Assembly: GCF_041260155.1 (NCBI RefSeq)
Contig: NC_091928.1
Span: forward strand, 34,041,388 to 34,105,387
Source: Ptychodera flava
Taxonomy: Eukaryota; Hemichordata; Enteropneusta; Ptychoderidae
Length of the DNA stretch: 64,000 nucleotides
Direction: 5' to 3'
The number at the start of each line of letters is the position of its first letter. Positions within the stretch are counted from its first letter, which is position 1. Shown here piece by piece: positions 46,997 through 56,574 of the stretch. The notes under the pieces were generated by a model that saw only the letters and a list, made by a program, of their open reading frames with translations, was not told the DNA's origin and made no database searches. A program made the position numbers and the translations under genes.

Positions 46997-48549
46997 AAAA
47001 AAATTGTACAACCCTTCATTTAGTTTGATTTTTAAATCCTGTAAATGCTGCATCTTTCAGTCGACCTCCGCAGTTTTGAAACATTTTTCCTAGAACTTAG
47101 GAAGAAAAACTCCGTCGATGTAAACACTGACCTTGACTCTCAGACCACAGTTTTTCTCGAGGGTCTATGCTCAGACTCACAATTTATGCATAAAATATTT
47201 CGAAGAGAATTATAATCACACCAGAAACTTACTCCCATCGTATTTAGATATTTTACTTATTTTGCTGCTTTCTCGATATTTGAAATTTATAAACATAGCA
47301 AATGACTACGGCTTGTTTACTTCAGAAGTACAACTGTTGTATGTTGTGTGTATCATCAAGATTGCAAAGAAAGGAATGTTTAAGGGTCTGGGCTTTGCAG
47401 CCTACTTGGTATTTTTCAGCTGAGTTGTTGAATTAATTAGTAAGAGCATATCGAAATTTCATTCGCTAAAATTTTTAATGTTGAAAGCAATGTTGTGTAG
47501 TGAGTGAATAGCAAAATACCCTATTCAAACGAAAATGATTATAAGAAATTGAAAATGGCGTGAAATTAAGCTCTTTATATTTCTCTCACAACTTAGCATT
47601 TTTATTTTACCCAAACTTGCTACCAGCACTGCCCAAGTAAGTTTGCGTACAGTGCTGTATCAGATAGTCCCCCAACAAAGACATTCCTTTTTAAACATGA
47701 AATACTACTTTCAAAGCACTTAGATTTTATTTTCATGTTTATTGATGCTGTACATTTGTCTGTGAAAGGGTCTGTGGCTATAACTTTTGATGATGGTGTT
47801 CTCTATTTTTTTAATTTCAACTACTACAATTACTTCTACTCCTCAGAGCTTGGTGAGACTTATGGTAATCATCTTGTCAACCCAGTCTGTTCATGAGTAG
47901 ACTGCATAGTAATTGTTGACGAGTGAATTCAGGTCCGGACTAGAAGTCAAATGTAAACAATAATAGGACGTATTGCACACACACGCTGCATTGTAACTAA
48001 ATAGTAGGTCTGAACATGCTTTAGGGAGTTGAACGAAAACTTGAATTGGTATTTATGCGCAACAAAATCAGTGAAAGAATCATCAAAAGTCACAGCTACT
48101 GGCCATATTAAGGCATGTGACATTCTCTCCATGAAAACTTTATTTGGTGGAGAGATTTCGGTTAATGGAAAGGTGGCTACATCCTGCCCTTTTTGCCTGT
48201 AGTGGGCAAATGTATTTTGTAGCCTTGTGCAACAGATATCAAAGGGAAAGTAAGGGTTTGCCAATTTTGTTCCTCCATTTTGTTGTATAGATTCTCTAGT
48301 ATGCATCAAGTGTATCAAAACAGGTTGAAACAATGTTGATGATGGGCCTGGGATAATGGCTTGCTCGCTATGAGCTGAGCTGAACTGACCAGTACACAGT
48401 CCAGAGTGATCTTTGTGATTGATTACTCATTAGAATGCAGGGGACATTCCATCACGACCAATGAGAGTTCACTTTGACTTTCTGAAGACAGCCTTCAGTT
48501 TCAGTAATTTGCCCATTTTTGCATGATTGACTTAAAATATCAAAGTTTT
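46997..48549. other. Intergenic, 3' of ZC4H2
   Basis: Presumably includes the ZC4H2 3' untranslated region. The frames at 47133-47423 and 47947-48333 have no recognisable domain. A copy of the 'aggtccggactagaagtcaa' repeat lies near 47930. Confidence 0.4.
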
Positions 48550-48553
48550 ATAT
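48550..48553. repeat. Target site duplication (atat) of the LTR element, left
   Basis: 'atat' precedes the 5' LTR and is repeated at 54080-54083 after the 3' LTR. A 4-bp duplication is usual for Ty3/gypsy elements, although AT-rich context weakens the evidence. Confidence 0.65.
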
Positions 48554-49125
48554 TGTTATGTAGGTCATTCCCCCCACACTCATCATGACCTGAGTTCAAT
48601 TAGTCTAGAACATTCTCAAGGTCACTGCCCTTGATGACCTCACAACCTTGAATTCAATTAGTCATGTTTGGAATGTTCTGGAAAGTTGATTAGTTGTGTA
48701 AGGGAGATAATTTTAGAACAGTAATTAGCATGTCAATAAAAGTTCTAGATTGTTCTTATATGCCTTTATAAAAGGGACGTGCACAGCTTCCAGTCAGACT
48801 TTTGGGATCGTGTCTCTTGTGTGTTACTAAACTCCAGCAGTAGTCATTCTCAAGACTTTTCAAGACCTTCACTGTCAACGCTGGATTTATACTGTGGACT
48901 TTGTGCAGCTTCAAGCCTGCAAGCCAAAGAACTGTTCATTCATCCAACTGACTGTTACAACTCTGAGACTGGAGCTTTGCCGTCCCAGCTGAGATAAGTA
49001 GTCTGTACACTTTAAAGCTTGTACTCTATCCCTGACTTAGCAATTAGTTTTTATTTTCGTAATAAATTTTGTTTAAACGTTAACTGCTGAGTTCACCCTT
49101 TTGTTCGTTTTCTCTGCACGTAACA
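48554..49125 (+). mobile_element. 5' LTR of a Ty3/gypsy element
   Basis: A 572-bp LTR starting TGTTATGTAGG and ending CACGTAACA. A TATAAAA box lies at 48767-48773 and AATAAA at 49061-49066, giving a conventional U3-R-U5 layout. It differs from the 3' LTR by about four substitutions and one T indel. The 72-codon frame in it recurs in the other LTR and is not a gene. Confidence 0.95.
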
Positions 49126-49128
49126 AAC

Positions 49129-49146
49129 TGGGGGCTTGTCCGGGAG
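49129..49146 (+). promoter_or_regulatory. Primer binding site, tRNA-Pro type
   Basis: TGGGGGCTTGTCCGGGAG starts three bases after the 5' LTR. It is the classical tRNA-Pro primer site with about one mismatch (plus the last base). Confidence 0.85.
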
Positions 49147-49228
49147 ACGAATATTTTGAGCCGTTTGACAACATTTTGCCTACCTTTTCAAAACTACTGT
49201 ATACTGTGAACTCAGCGAAAATTCAATC

Positions 49229-50570
49229 ATGGCGGAATTCAAGCCAGACGAATTTATGGATGACCTTGATCAGGACACATTTAATTCCCTCAGAAAAGAC
49301 AACCTCATAGCACTGGCCAATTTCCTTAAAGTAGATGTCAAAAGATCTATGCGCAAGCGAGAAATACAGTTCAAGATTGCAAAACATTTAGTTAATTCTG
49401 GCCATTTTGAGGAGTCTGCCTTAAAGATTATGAGCCTGAGTCTTCCTTCGAACTCAAAAAATTGGAATTAGAATACAGGCAGATTTCGAGCTAAAAAAAT
49501 TGGCATTAGAAAAAGAAAAAGAATTACAAATGAAAGAAAAAGAATTACAAATGGAAAAGGAGAGACAGGCATTAGAAAAGAAAAAATACAAATGCAGTTA
49601 GAAATGGAAAAAGACAGAAAGAGAGGGAATTGGAAATGAAAGAAAAAGAATTACAAATGGAAGAAAGACAAAGGGAGAAAGAAAGAGAGGAAAAAGAAAA
49701 GGACAGAGAATTAGCAGAACACCGACTGCAGTTAGAATGAGACGTTTAGAGCTTAGAAAGTCAGGAAAATTCTTCCCTTCAGACAGTTTTGACATCACTA
49801 AGCATTTCAGGTTAGTTCCCCCTTTCCAAGAAAAGGATGTTGATAATATTTCCTTCATTTTGAGAAAATTGCTCAGAGTCTGGATTGGCCTAAGGAGTCC
49901 TGGTCTATGCTTTTGCAGAGTGCTTTGGTGGGTAAAGCCAGAGAAATTTACATTCAGTTGTCAGTAGAGCAGGCTTCAAATTATGATTCTGTGAAGGAAT
50001 TAATTCTCAAGGGCTATGAGTTGGTGCCTGAAGCTTATCGTCAGAATTTAGGGATTGTGAGAAGGTGAAGGATCAAACTTATGTTGAATTTGCTCGAACA
50101 AAAGAACAACTGTTTGATCGTTGGTGTTCTTCGGAAAAGGTCAGTCAGAATTATGACAAATTACGACAGCTTGTTTTGATTGAGAGAATTTAAAAGGTGC
50201 ATCCGGAGTGACATCAAGACGTTTATCAATGAACAAAAGGCAGATACATTAGAGGTTGCTGCACGTTTGGCCGATGATTATTCATTGACCCACAAATCTT
50301 CATTTCTCAGCAAACCATCCCAGTCCTTTTCCTACAGAAACAATGCAGGTAAATTTAACTCGTCCTTTTCATCCAAGAATTTCTCAAAGAGAGTAGGAAA
50401 TCAAATGACAACAGTTCACAAAATTCAAGTAACACTCCCACATCATCAGATCCCAAGTCTCAATCTCCTTCTGACAAACAGTTCGGTACACTTTCTTGTA
50501 ATTATTGTAAGAAAGACGGCCATTTAATGTCAGAGTGTTTCAAGTTGAAAAGAAAACGTGAAGGTCAAAG
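49229..50570 (+). pseudogene. gag (SCAN-related capsid and CCHC knuckle), frame-shifted
   Basis: It starts MAEFKPDEFMDDLDQDTF, continues through a Lys/Glu-rich tandemly repetitive coiled-coil stretch (49470-49740), then a capsid region with HFRLVPPFQEKDVD and ELVPEAYRQNF, which matches gypsy gag proteins related to vertebrate SCAN domains. A zinc knuckle CNYCKKDGHLMSEC follows at about 50495-50540. At least four frame changes break it, so no full-length gag can be made. Confidence 0.8.
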
Positions 50571-50779
50571 TGGTCAAAGTGGATCTAAGCCCACCGGCTT
50601 TATTTCTTCATCAACTCAATTAGAGTCTAATAATGTGTGCAACACATTTTCTGAGGTTAAACCCTCTTATCCCCAATTAATGAGGTCAAGGTCAATTCTT
50701 CTCAAGATAGCATTATGGGTATTTTCGAACCATTTATTCATGATGGTTTTATATCACTTTCTAGTGATTTTTCTTCCGC

Positions 50780-51100
50780 TACCCCTGTCAAAATTTTAAG
50801 AGATACCGGGGCTTCCCAGTCTCTTTGTTGGCAGATACCCTGCCGTTTTCTGAAAAGTCATTTTCAGGTTCTAAAGTTCTTATTAAGGGGGTAGATTGTA
50901 ATGACTACATTCCTGTTCCTCTCCATAATGTCTATTTGTCTTCGGACTTTGTTTCTGGACCTGTGACTTTAGGTATTAGGCCTTTTTTGCCTTTTGAAGG
51001 GATTCACCTTCTTCTTGGAAACGACCTTGCTGGGGACAAGGTCATTACTAATCCACTTGTGACTGATAATCCTAGTTTAGATCAGGATCCAGAGCCAATT
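50780..51100 (+). pseudogene. Aspartic protease region
   Basis: The catalytic DTGAS motif lies near 50803-50817, followed by a frame change and then a frame with VLIKGVDCNDYIPVPLHN and LLGNDLAGDKV, the usual second half of retropepsin-like proteases in this family. Its continuation leads directly into integrase without an intervening reverse transcriptase. Confidence 0.75.
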
Positions 51101-51229
51101 GAACAAGAGATACCCGATTTATTTCCTTCATGTGCCATTACTCGAGCCATGTCAAAGAAAACTTCCGAGAATCAAAATACTCTCAAAATAATGTCACAGA
51201 TGTTGACTTAAATGACACCTTTCTCAGTC

Positions 51230-52545
51230 AGGTGTTTGACACGGATCATTCCGTTATCCCTCGTGGATTTGAAACTTCCAGTAAAACTTCTGCTGACCAA
51301 AGTCAGACATTTTCTAGATCAAATCTCATTGCAGAACAACACAAAGACCCAGATATTTTGTCTTTGTTTGACAGGGTAGATGATGAAGATAAAACTTCAG
51401 ATAGCTCTGTTTCCTATTATACAAAATCTGGTATTCTCATGCGTAAATGGAGACCTCCAGATGTTTTGGTTGATGACGATTGGGCTATAAAACATCAAAA
51501 TATTGTGGTTCCAAAGCCCTATCGTGCTGAAATATTGCGCCTGGCCCATGAAACGCCCTGGGCTGGTCACTTAGGAGTCAGGAAAACTTATCATAAAATT
51601 CTCAGTCACTTTTATTGGCCTAATCTCAGGCAGGATGTAACACATTTCTGTAAAACTTGTCACACATGTCAAATGGTAGGAAAGCCAAATCAGACCATTC
51701 CAAAGGCCCCTTTACAGCCAATTCCTGCATTTCAAGAACCATTTAGTAGGATACTAATAGACTGTGTTGGGCCCCTACCAAAACAAGATCAGGAATGAGT
51801 ACATGCTGACAATTATGTGTACATCAACTCGGTTCCCAGAAGCCATACCACTGAGAAACATAAAGACAAAGACTATAGTGAGAGCTTTAGTCAATTTTTC
51901 ACTTTATTTGGCCTCCCTAAATGTGTCCAGTCCGATCAAGGCTCCAACTTTATGTCTGGTATTTTTCAACAAGTAATGGATCAGCTAGGCATTAAACAGT
52001 ATAGGTCATCCGCCTATCATCCAGAAAGTCAGGGTGCTCTTGAGCGATTTCACTCAAACTTTGAAAAACATGATTAGGACCTACTGTTTTGACACAGAGA
52101 AGCAGTGGATGAAGGAATTCATTTTTTGCTCTTTGCTGTTAGAGAGTCAATTCAGAGTCTCTTGGTTTTAGCCCATTTGAGCTTGTATTTGGACATACAG
52201 TCCGTGGCCCACTTAAGCTCGTTAAAGAGAAATTCCTATCAGACGATGATGATTGTCTGAATATTTTGCAATATGTGTCAGACTTTCGTACGAAACTCTC
52301 TAAAGCATGTGAATTAGCCGAGAAAATCTTGAGTCATCTCAGCAGTCAATGAAAACCAAATATGATAAAAGCACCTCAAAACGGAAGTTTGAACCAGGTC
52401 AAAAGTTCTTGTTCTACTTCCAATTCCTGGCAAACCACTCCATGCTCGTTACTTTGGGCCATATCTAATTGATAAGAAATTGAGTGATTTAAATTACATC
52501 ATAATACACCTGACAGGCGAAAACAAAAACAGCTATGTCACATAA
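51230..52545 (+). pseudogene. Integrase region, frame-shifted
   Basis: The HHCC zinc-binding part is visible as H...H (AHETPWAGHLG) and CKTCHTC near 51545-51670. The catalytic core follows with LIDCVGPLP (first Asp), SDQGSNF (second Asp) and ERFHSN (Glu position displaced by sequence context). The C-terminal part includes a HINMLKPY end. Frame changes occur near 51790, 52060 and 52400. Integrase function is lost in this copy. Confidence 0.8.
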
Positions 52546-52547
52546 AT

Positions 52548-52960
52548 ATGCTTAAGCCATATTTGGATAGGGATAATCCTACTATAACTCAGCCTGTCAG
52601 TACAGTCAGTTCAAGCCATTATGAAGATAGTGATACTGAAACTGACTTGAGTGAAAATACTCTAAACTCAAAGCTGGGCTCGGTCAAGCTTCAGAACTCA
52701 GAAATCCTGGAGAATCTGGAGTCTACAAAGTTGGCACACCTCCAGCCAGAACCACAACAACAGCTGAAAGAACCAATCCATGAACATTTGTTCCAAGATA
52801 TTCCAACGAGACAAACATCATCTATTACAATGAAGATGTCTGCGACAGTAATCCAGTGGAACAACTTCCAGACAGACTGAATCCTGCGAAAGCGGAATAT
52901 CTCCAAGGGGAAGCAAGAATTTGCCAAACAATGACTTTATCGAACTCAATAAAAATAACT
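52548..52960 (+). other. Spacer after integrase; reverse transcriptase deletion point
   Basis: A low-complexity acidic/Gln-rich frame (from MLKPYLDRDNPTITQPV) leads to about 52950, where the sequence passes into RNase H text. No RT fingers or YxDD-type motif is present, so the junction marks a large internal deletion. Confidence 0.65.
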
Positions 52961-53348
52961 GGACTTTGCCATGCATACTTTATGCCAAATTCAGTGCCAT
53001 TTCAAGTTTTCCAATATAAATTGCAAGAGCATAGTCATGGGATAGATCATCCTGTTTGCTATTTTTCACTCAAATTTAACAAATCAAATCCAGAGAAACT
53101 ACTCTACAATTGAAAAAGAGTGTTTATCTTTGATATTAGCTTTACAGCATTTTGAAGTTTATGTTACTTCTTCAAATCAGCCAATAGTGGTTTATATTGA
53201 TCACAACCCTCTTGTTTTTCTGCAGAAATTTAAAGGCAAAAATCAGAGATTGCTAAGATGGAGTTTAATGTTACAGGAGTTTAATCTTGACATTAGACAT
53301 ATCAAAGGCAGAGACAATTTAATTGCAGACTGTCTCTCTCGTATTTAG
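52960..53348 (+). pseudogene. RNase H region (C-terminal part of pol)
   Basis: Text includes HPVCYFSLKFNKS, then (one frame over) YSTIEKECLSLILALQHFEV, YIDHNPLVFLQKFKGKNQR and a RDNLIADCLSR ending. This is the conserved RT-tethered RNase H of gypsy elements. It lies downstream of integrase. One frame change occurs near 53105. A stop follows at about 53346. Confidence 0.85.
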
Positions 53349-53496
53349 AGTTTATTGTTGTTCACTTTCAAGAATTTTATTGTTGTTCACTTTCAAGAAA
53401 CTTTACTTTAGAGTAAAACAAAATTTGAGTACTTAAATCCTTTTCAAGATTACATTTGTAAAAGAAAGATTTTTCTTTGAAAAATTTCTTTTTTTT

Positions 53497-53508
53497 GAAG
53501 AGGGGGTG
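53497..53508 (+). promoter_or_regulatory. Polypurine tract
   Basis: 'gaagagggggtg' directly abuts the 3' LTR start, the position needed for plus-strand priming. Confidence 0.8.
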
Positions 53509-54079
53509 TGTTATGTAGGTCATTTCCCCCACACTCATCATGACCTGAGTTCAATTAGTCTAGAACATTCTCAAGGTCACTGCCCTTGATGACCTCACAA
53601 CCTTGAATTCAATTAGTCATGTTTGGAATGTTCTGGAAAGTTGATTAGTTGTGTAAGGGAGATAATTTTAGAACAGTAATTAGCATGTCAATAAAAGTTC
53701 TAGATTGTTCTTATATGCCTTTATAAAAGGGACGTGCACAGCTTCCAGTCAGACTTTTGGGATCGTGTCTCTTGTGTGTTACTAAACTCCAGCAGTAGTC
53801 ATTCTCAAGACTTTTCAAGACCTTCACTGTCAACGCTGGATTTATACTGTGGACTTTGTGCAGCTTCAAGCCTGCAAGCCAAAGAACTGTTCATTCATCC
53901 AACTGACTGTTACAACTCTGAGACTGGAGCTTTGCCGTCCCAGCTGAGATAAGTAGTCTGTACACTTTAAAGCTTGTATCCTATCCCTAACTTAGCAATT
54001 AGTTTTATTTTCGTAATAAATTTTGTTTAAACGTTAACTGCTGAGTTCACCCTTTTGTTCGTTTTCTCTGCACGTAACA
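53509..54079 (+). mobile_element. 3' LTR of the Ty3/gypsy element
   Basis: 571 bp, starting TGTTATGTAGG and ending CACGTAACA. AATAAA at 54015-54020. Differences from the 5' LTR are limited to 'ttcccccc' versus 'tttccccc', 'actctatccctg' versus 'atcctatcccta' and one T. Confidence 0.95.
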
Positions 54080-54083
54080 ATAT

Positions 54084-54855
54084 GTCTCCCCCAAGCTCCT
54101 GTCAGAGCAAAATCAGTGTATGTAGCTTCAGTTACATTTTGTGGTAGTTCCTGTGAGTCATACAGTTAGTCAACTTTTTGACTTCCCTGCATTAGCAGGT
54201 GCAGACTGACTGCAAGTTTCCTGATTTCATCTTTTCTGTCTTTCTCTATCTTTTCCCATAGTTATGTATTTAATATATATATAGGCACAAATCAAATCAA
54301 GGATGTTAATGTTTCCTCATCGGTACTCTATCTGAATATATTGCAAATTTTAGAGAAACAGTTTATATATAGTACATTGTATGTTGTTTTCTGTGTTATC
54401 TTACCTAGAATATATTTGTTTTGTGATCATCCGTAATTTAAAGGAAAAAAATTAACTCAGGTCCACAAATGATTAATTTTAATATAATTCCATGAAGGGG
54501 CAATAGCTGTAGCTTTTCATGTTTTAATAATTTTGTTCCACAAGTACAATTTCTTATAATTCTCCATTAAGTACCGGTATGTTGAAGTACCAGGTACTAT
54601 CCCTACAAACACAACTCATTCCGTATAATATGCAATGTTACTGTTGGATTCTAGCTCAGGCTTGAATTCAGGCATCAATGATAACACTGATATTTTTGCA
54701 ACCTGGGTTACTTTTGGAGTAGATACTGCATTTCAAACCAGCATCCCTTATCCTGCCAAGTTCATATTTCACCATCAGGTCAAGTTGGTTAAAGCTAGTG
54801 AAGCATTGTGTGTCTCATAACTTTGCATTTGAACAAAGCCTTGAATTTTATTATC
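54084..54855. other. No gene recognised
   Basis: Intergenic sequence. The 61-codon frame at 54635-54820 has no recognisable domain. Confidence 0.4.
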
Positions 54856-55519
54856 TTAAAGGTCTGGTGAAATGGTCCCGTTCATGTGACTGAATATCTT
54901 CCAGGGGGTCAATACTATTACACTCGCAACATAATTGCAACCTAAAAGTACGCGCAAGTGTTAATTTTTTTGATATTTCTATGCGCGGCTTTCATGGGGT
55001 CATTTTGCGACACTCAGGTCACGCCCGCAGCGGGGATCATGGTTGGCCGTCTGTGACGTCACAGGTGTGTTCATTTACATCGAATAGCGGTCCAACGCCG
55101 CCTTATCTCTGCCCGGTATCCGCTAACAAAACAGCCTCAGTGTTCGTACCCGGTGCTGCCCATTCGCCACGTTCGTTCGCCAATGCGAATCGAAATCCGA
55201 AGTGGCGAAAACAATCGATCCTAATTCGCCACAGTGGCGAAACTGATTTTTGTTTAAAAAATATGGTAAAATAAAGAAAAAACGTGGGTTTTTAGTCTTT
55301 TGTTTAATCTGCGCTTCTCTCTCGGCGATTCACAAAAACTGTGTCTACTTCCGTATTATTGCGTTCTTTCCGTCGTACATATTTGCAATCGAGCCAAGTC
55401 TCGCGAGAGATTTGACGTCATTTAGTCTAGTGTACAACATGCATAAATGGCTCTCGCGAGAATTGAAACTTGACACACGCAATCGAGCCCTCGCGATAAA
55501 TTTGACGTAATTTTGTCTA

Positions 55520-55528
55520 GTGTACAGC
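55520..55528. repeat. 9-bp target site duplication, left copy
   Basis: 'gtgtacagc' precedes the MITE and recurs at 55625-55633. Confidence 0.9.
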
Positions 55529-55624
55529 TAGCCCTGCGTACGATGCTGTGTGTTCCGCTACAGCTAATCGCCCCGCTCACCACATTTAGCTGTAGCGGAA
55601 CACACAGCATCGTACGCAGGGCTA
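55529..55624. mobile_element. MULE-like MITE, 96 bp, perfect 39-bp arms
   Basis: Starts TAGCCCTGCGTACGATGCTG and ends with the exact reverse complement; arms pair perfectly over 39 bp. The loop 'tcgccccgctcaccacatt' is shorter than in the copy at 59971. The identical 9-bp flanks show a clean, recent insertion inside the TTAA element. Confidence 0.9.
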
Positions 55625-55689
55625 GTGTACAGCAGGCATAGGAACGCTCGCTCGCGAGAATTGAAACTTTTGCTATACATAGCAGACAT

Positions 55690-56125
55690 ACGCAGTTGAT
55701 TTACATTGCGGTCTAGATGTTCTGTGTTGTGCATTTTAATTCCATGTTGAGGGTCGATTTGCATCGCGGTCCAGTCCTCGTGATCCGGTATTCCCCGTTG
55801 TTCTTCAATTTAATCGCCGTCCCAACGACGCGTTCCGTGTTGCTGTCGATTTGTATCAGGGAGGACTCTACCTCCATGATTTGTATATCGCGATCTCTAC
55901 GTTCCGTGTTGTGTAAATGCTAGTCTCAACGTTCAGTGTTGCTGTTCATGCAGCTGATTTGCATCACTGTCCCATTTACGTTTTAAGTTACATGTACTGT
56001 CGATTTGCATTGCGGTCCCGACGTTCAGACTAGTGCATTTTATAAGTGGCAGTCACAACGTTCAGTGTTGGTGTTCATGCAGTTGATTTGCATTACGGTC
56101 CAACCTTCTGTGTAGCGAGTAGCGA
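55690..56125 (+). repeat. Diverged minisatellite inside the TTAA element
   Basis: Six or seven units begin 'gatttgcatt/cgcggtcc' and contain 'acgttcagtgttg', with spacing from 30 to 95 bp. Confidence 0.7.
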
Positions 56126-56132
56126 GGCAGGC

Positions 56133-56276
56133 TCAGCCGAGGGACCGTGGCCGATCGTACGAACCAGAAGAGACAAGCACATTATGGTTCAAACACTCAA
56201 CACTGAAAAAGTTTACAGTTGAGCCGTTCATGCTCTTGCCGCTGTCACAGCCACCAAAAGAACAACGTCTTCCCAT
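56133..56276 (-). pseudogene. Possible THAP-type zinc finger start
   Basis: On the minus strand an ATG opens MGRRCSFGGCDSGKSMNGST, matching the start of THAP domains (M..(K/R)C...GC.(N/S)). The later Cys-x2-His pair is not evident before the stop at 56133, so the domain is incomplete or needs splicing. THAP domains occur in P-element-type transposases and host regulators. 47 codons only. Confidence 0.3.
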
Positions 56277-56574
56277 AGTGAAGGAGGACACTGTCCTGAT
56301 CATGTAAGCGGAAACCCTAGAAGTTACCCCCGTGGGGAGCTTACGGAGGTGTGAAATACTTACTTCCCGTTATGAGATACGGAGTCGGGCAAACTTCGGA
56401 AAGCCGAAAAAGTCGACTGGAGAGGCTCGGGGGACACGCCCACATTGCATTTTTCTTTTGCCATATTTCATAATCACGCGCGCTAAACGAAAAAAGAAAT
56501 GAATGTAACTGTTTTATAGACCATCAACTGTATTTCTGTGATTTTGCAACATGGGCATTTCACCAGACCTTTAA

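Larger units (their letters stand above)
48554..54079 (+). mobile_element. Gmr1-like Ty3/gypsy LTR retrotransposon, RT deleted
   Basis: A 5.5-kb element with two LTRs, tRNA-Pro-type primer site, polypurine tract and 4-bp duplication. Domain order is gag (SCAN-related), CCHC knuckle, aspartic protease, integrase, then RNase H. Integrase ahead of RNase H is the Ty1/copia-like order known in deuterostome Gmr1-like gypsy elements. Almost all reverse transcriptase is missing between about 52900 and 52960, and several frames are shifted, so the copy cannot be autonomous. Near-identical LTRs imply recent insertion, so it may have been mobilised in trans. Confidence 0.85.
54860..56570. mobile_element. 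TTAA-flanked TIR element, 1.71 kb
   Basis: Ends AGGTCTGGTGAAATG and CATTTCACCAGACCT are perfect 15-bp inverted repeats. Both are directly flanked by TTAA (54856-54859 and 56571-56574), the target duplication of the piggyBac superfamily. It holds a nested MULE-like MITE, a diverged 'gatttgcat(t/c)gcggtcc' minisatellite and a possible THAP start on the minus strand. No piggyBac transposase is recognised. Confidence 0.65.

Noticed and set aside
46355..47053. Minus-strand frames of 73-149 codons opposite ZC4H2
   Set aside because: Antisense shadows of a strongly supported coding exon.
48779..53952. Two identical 72-codon frames (48779-48997 and 53734-53952)
   Set aside because: They lie within the two LTRs, so their identity reflects LTR duplication and not a gene.
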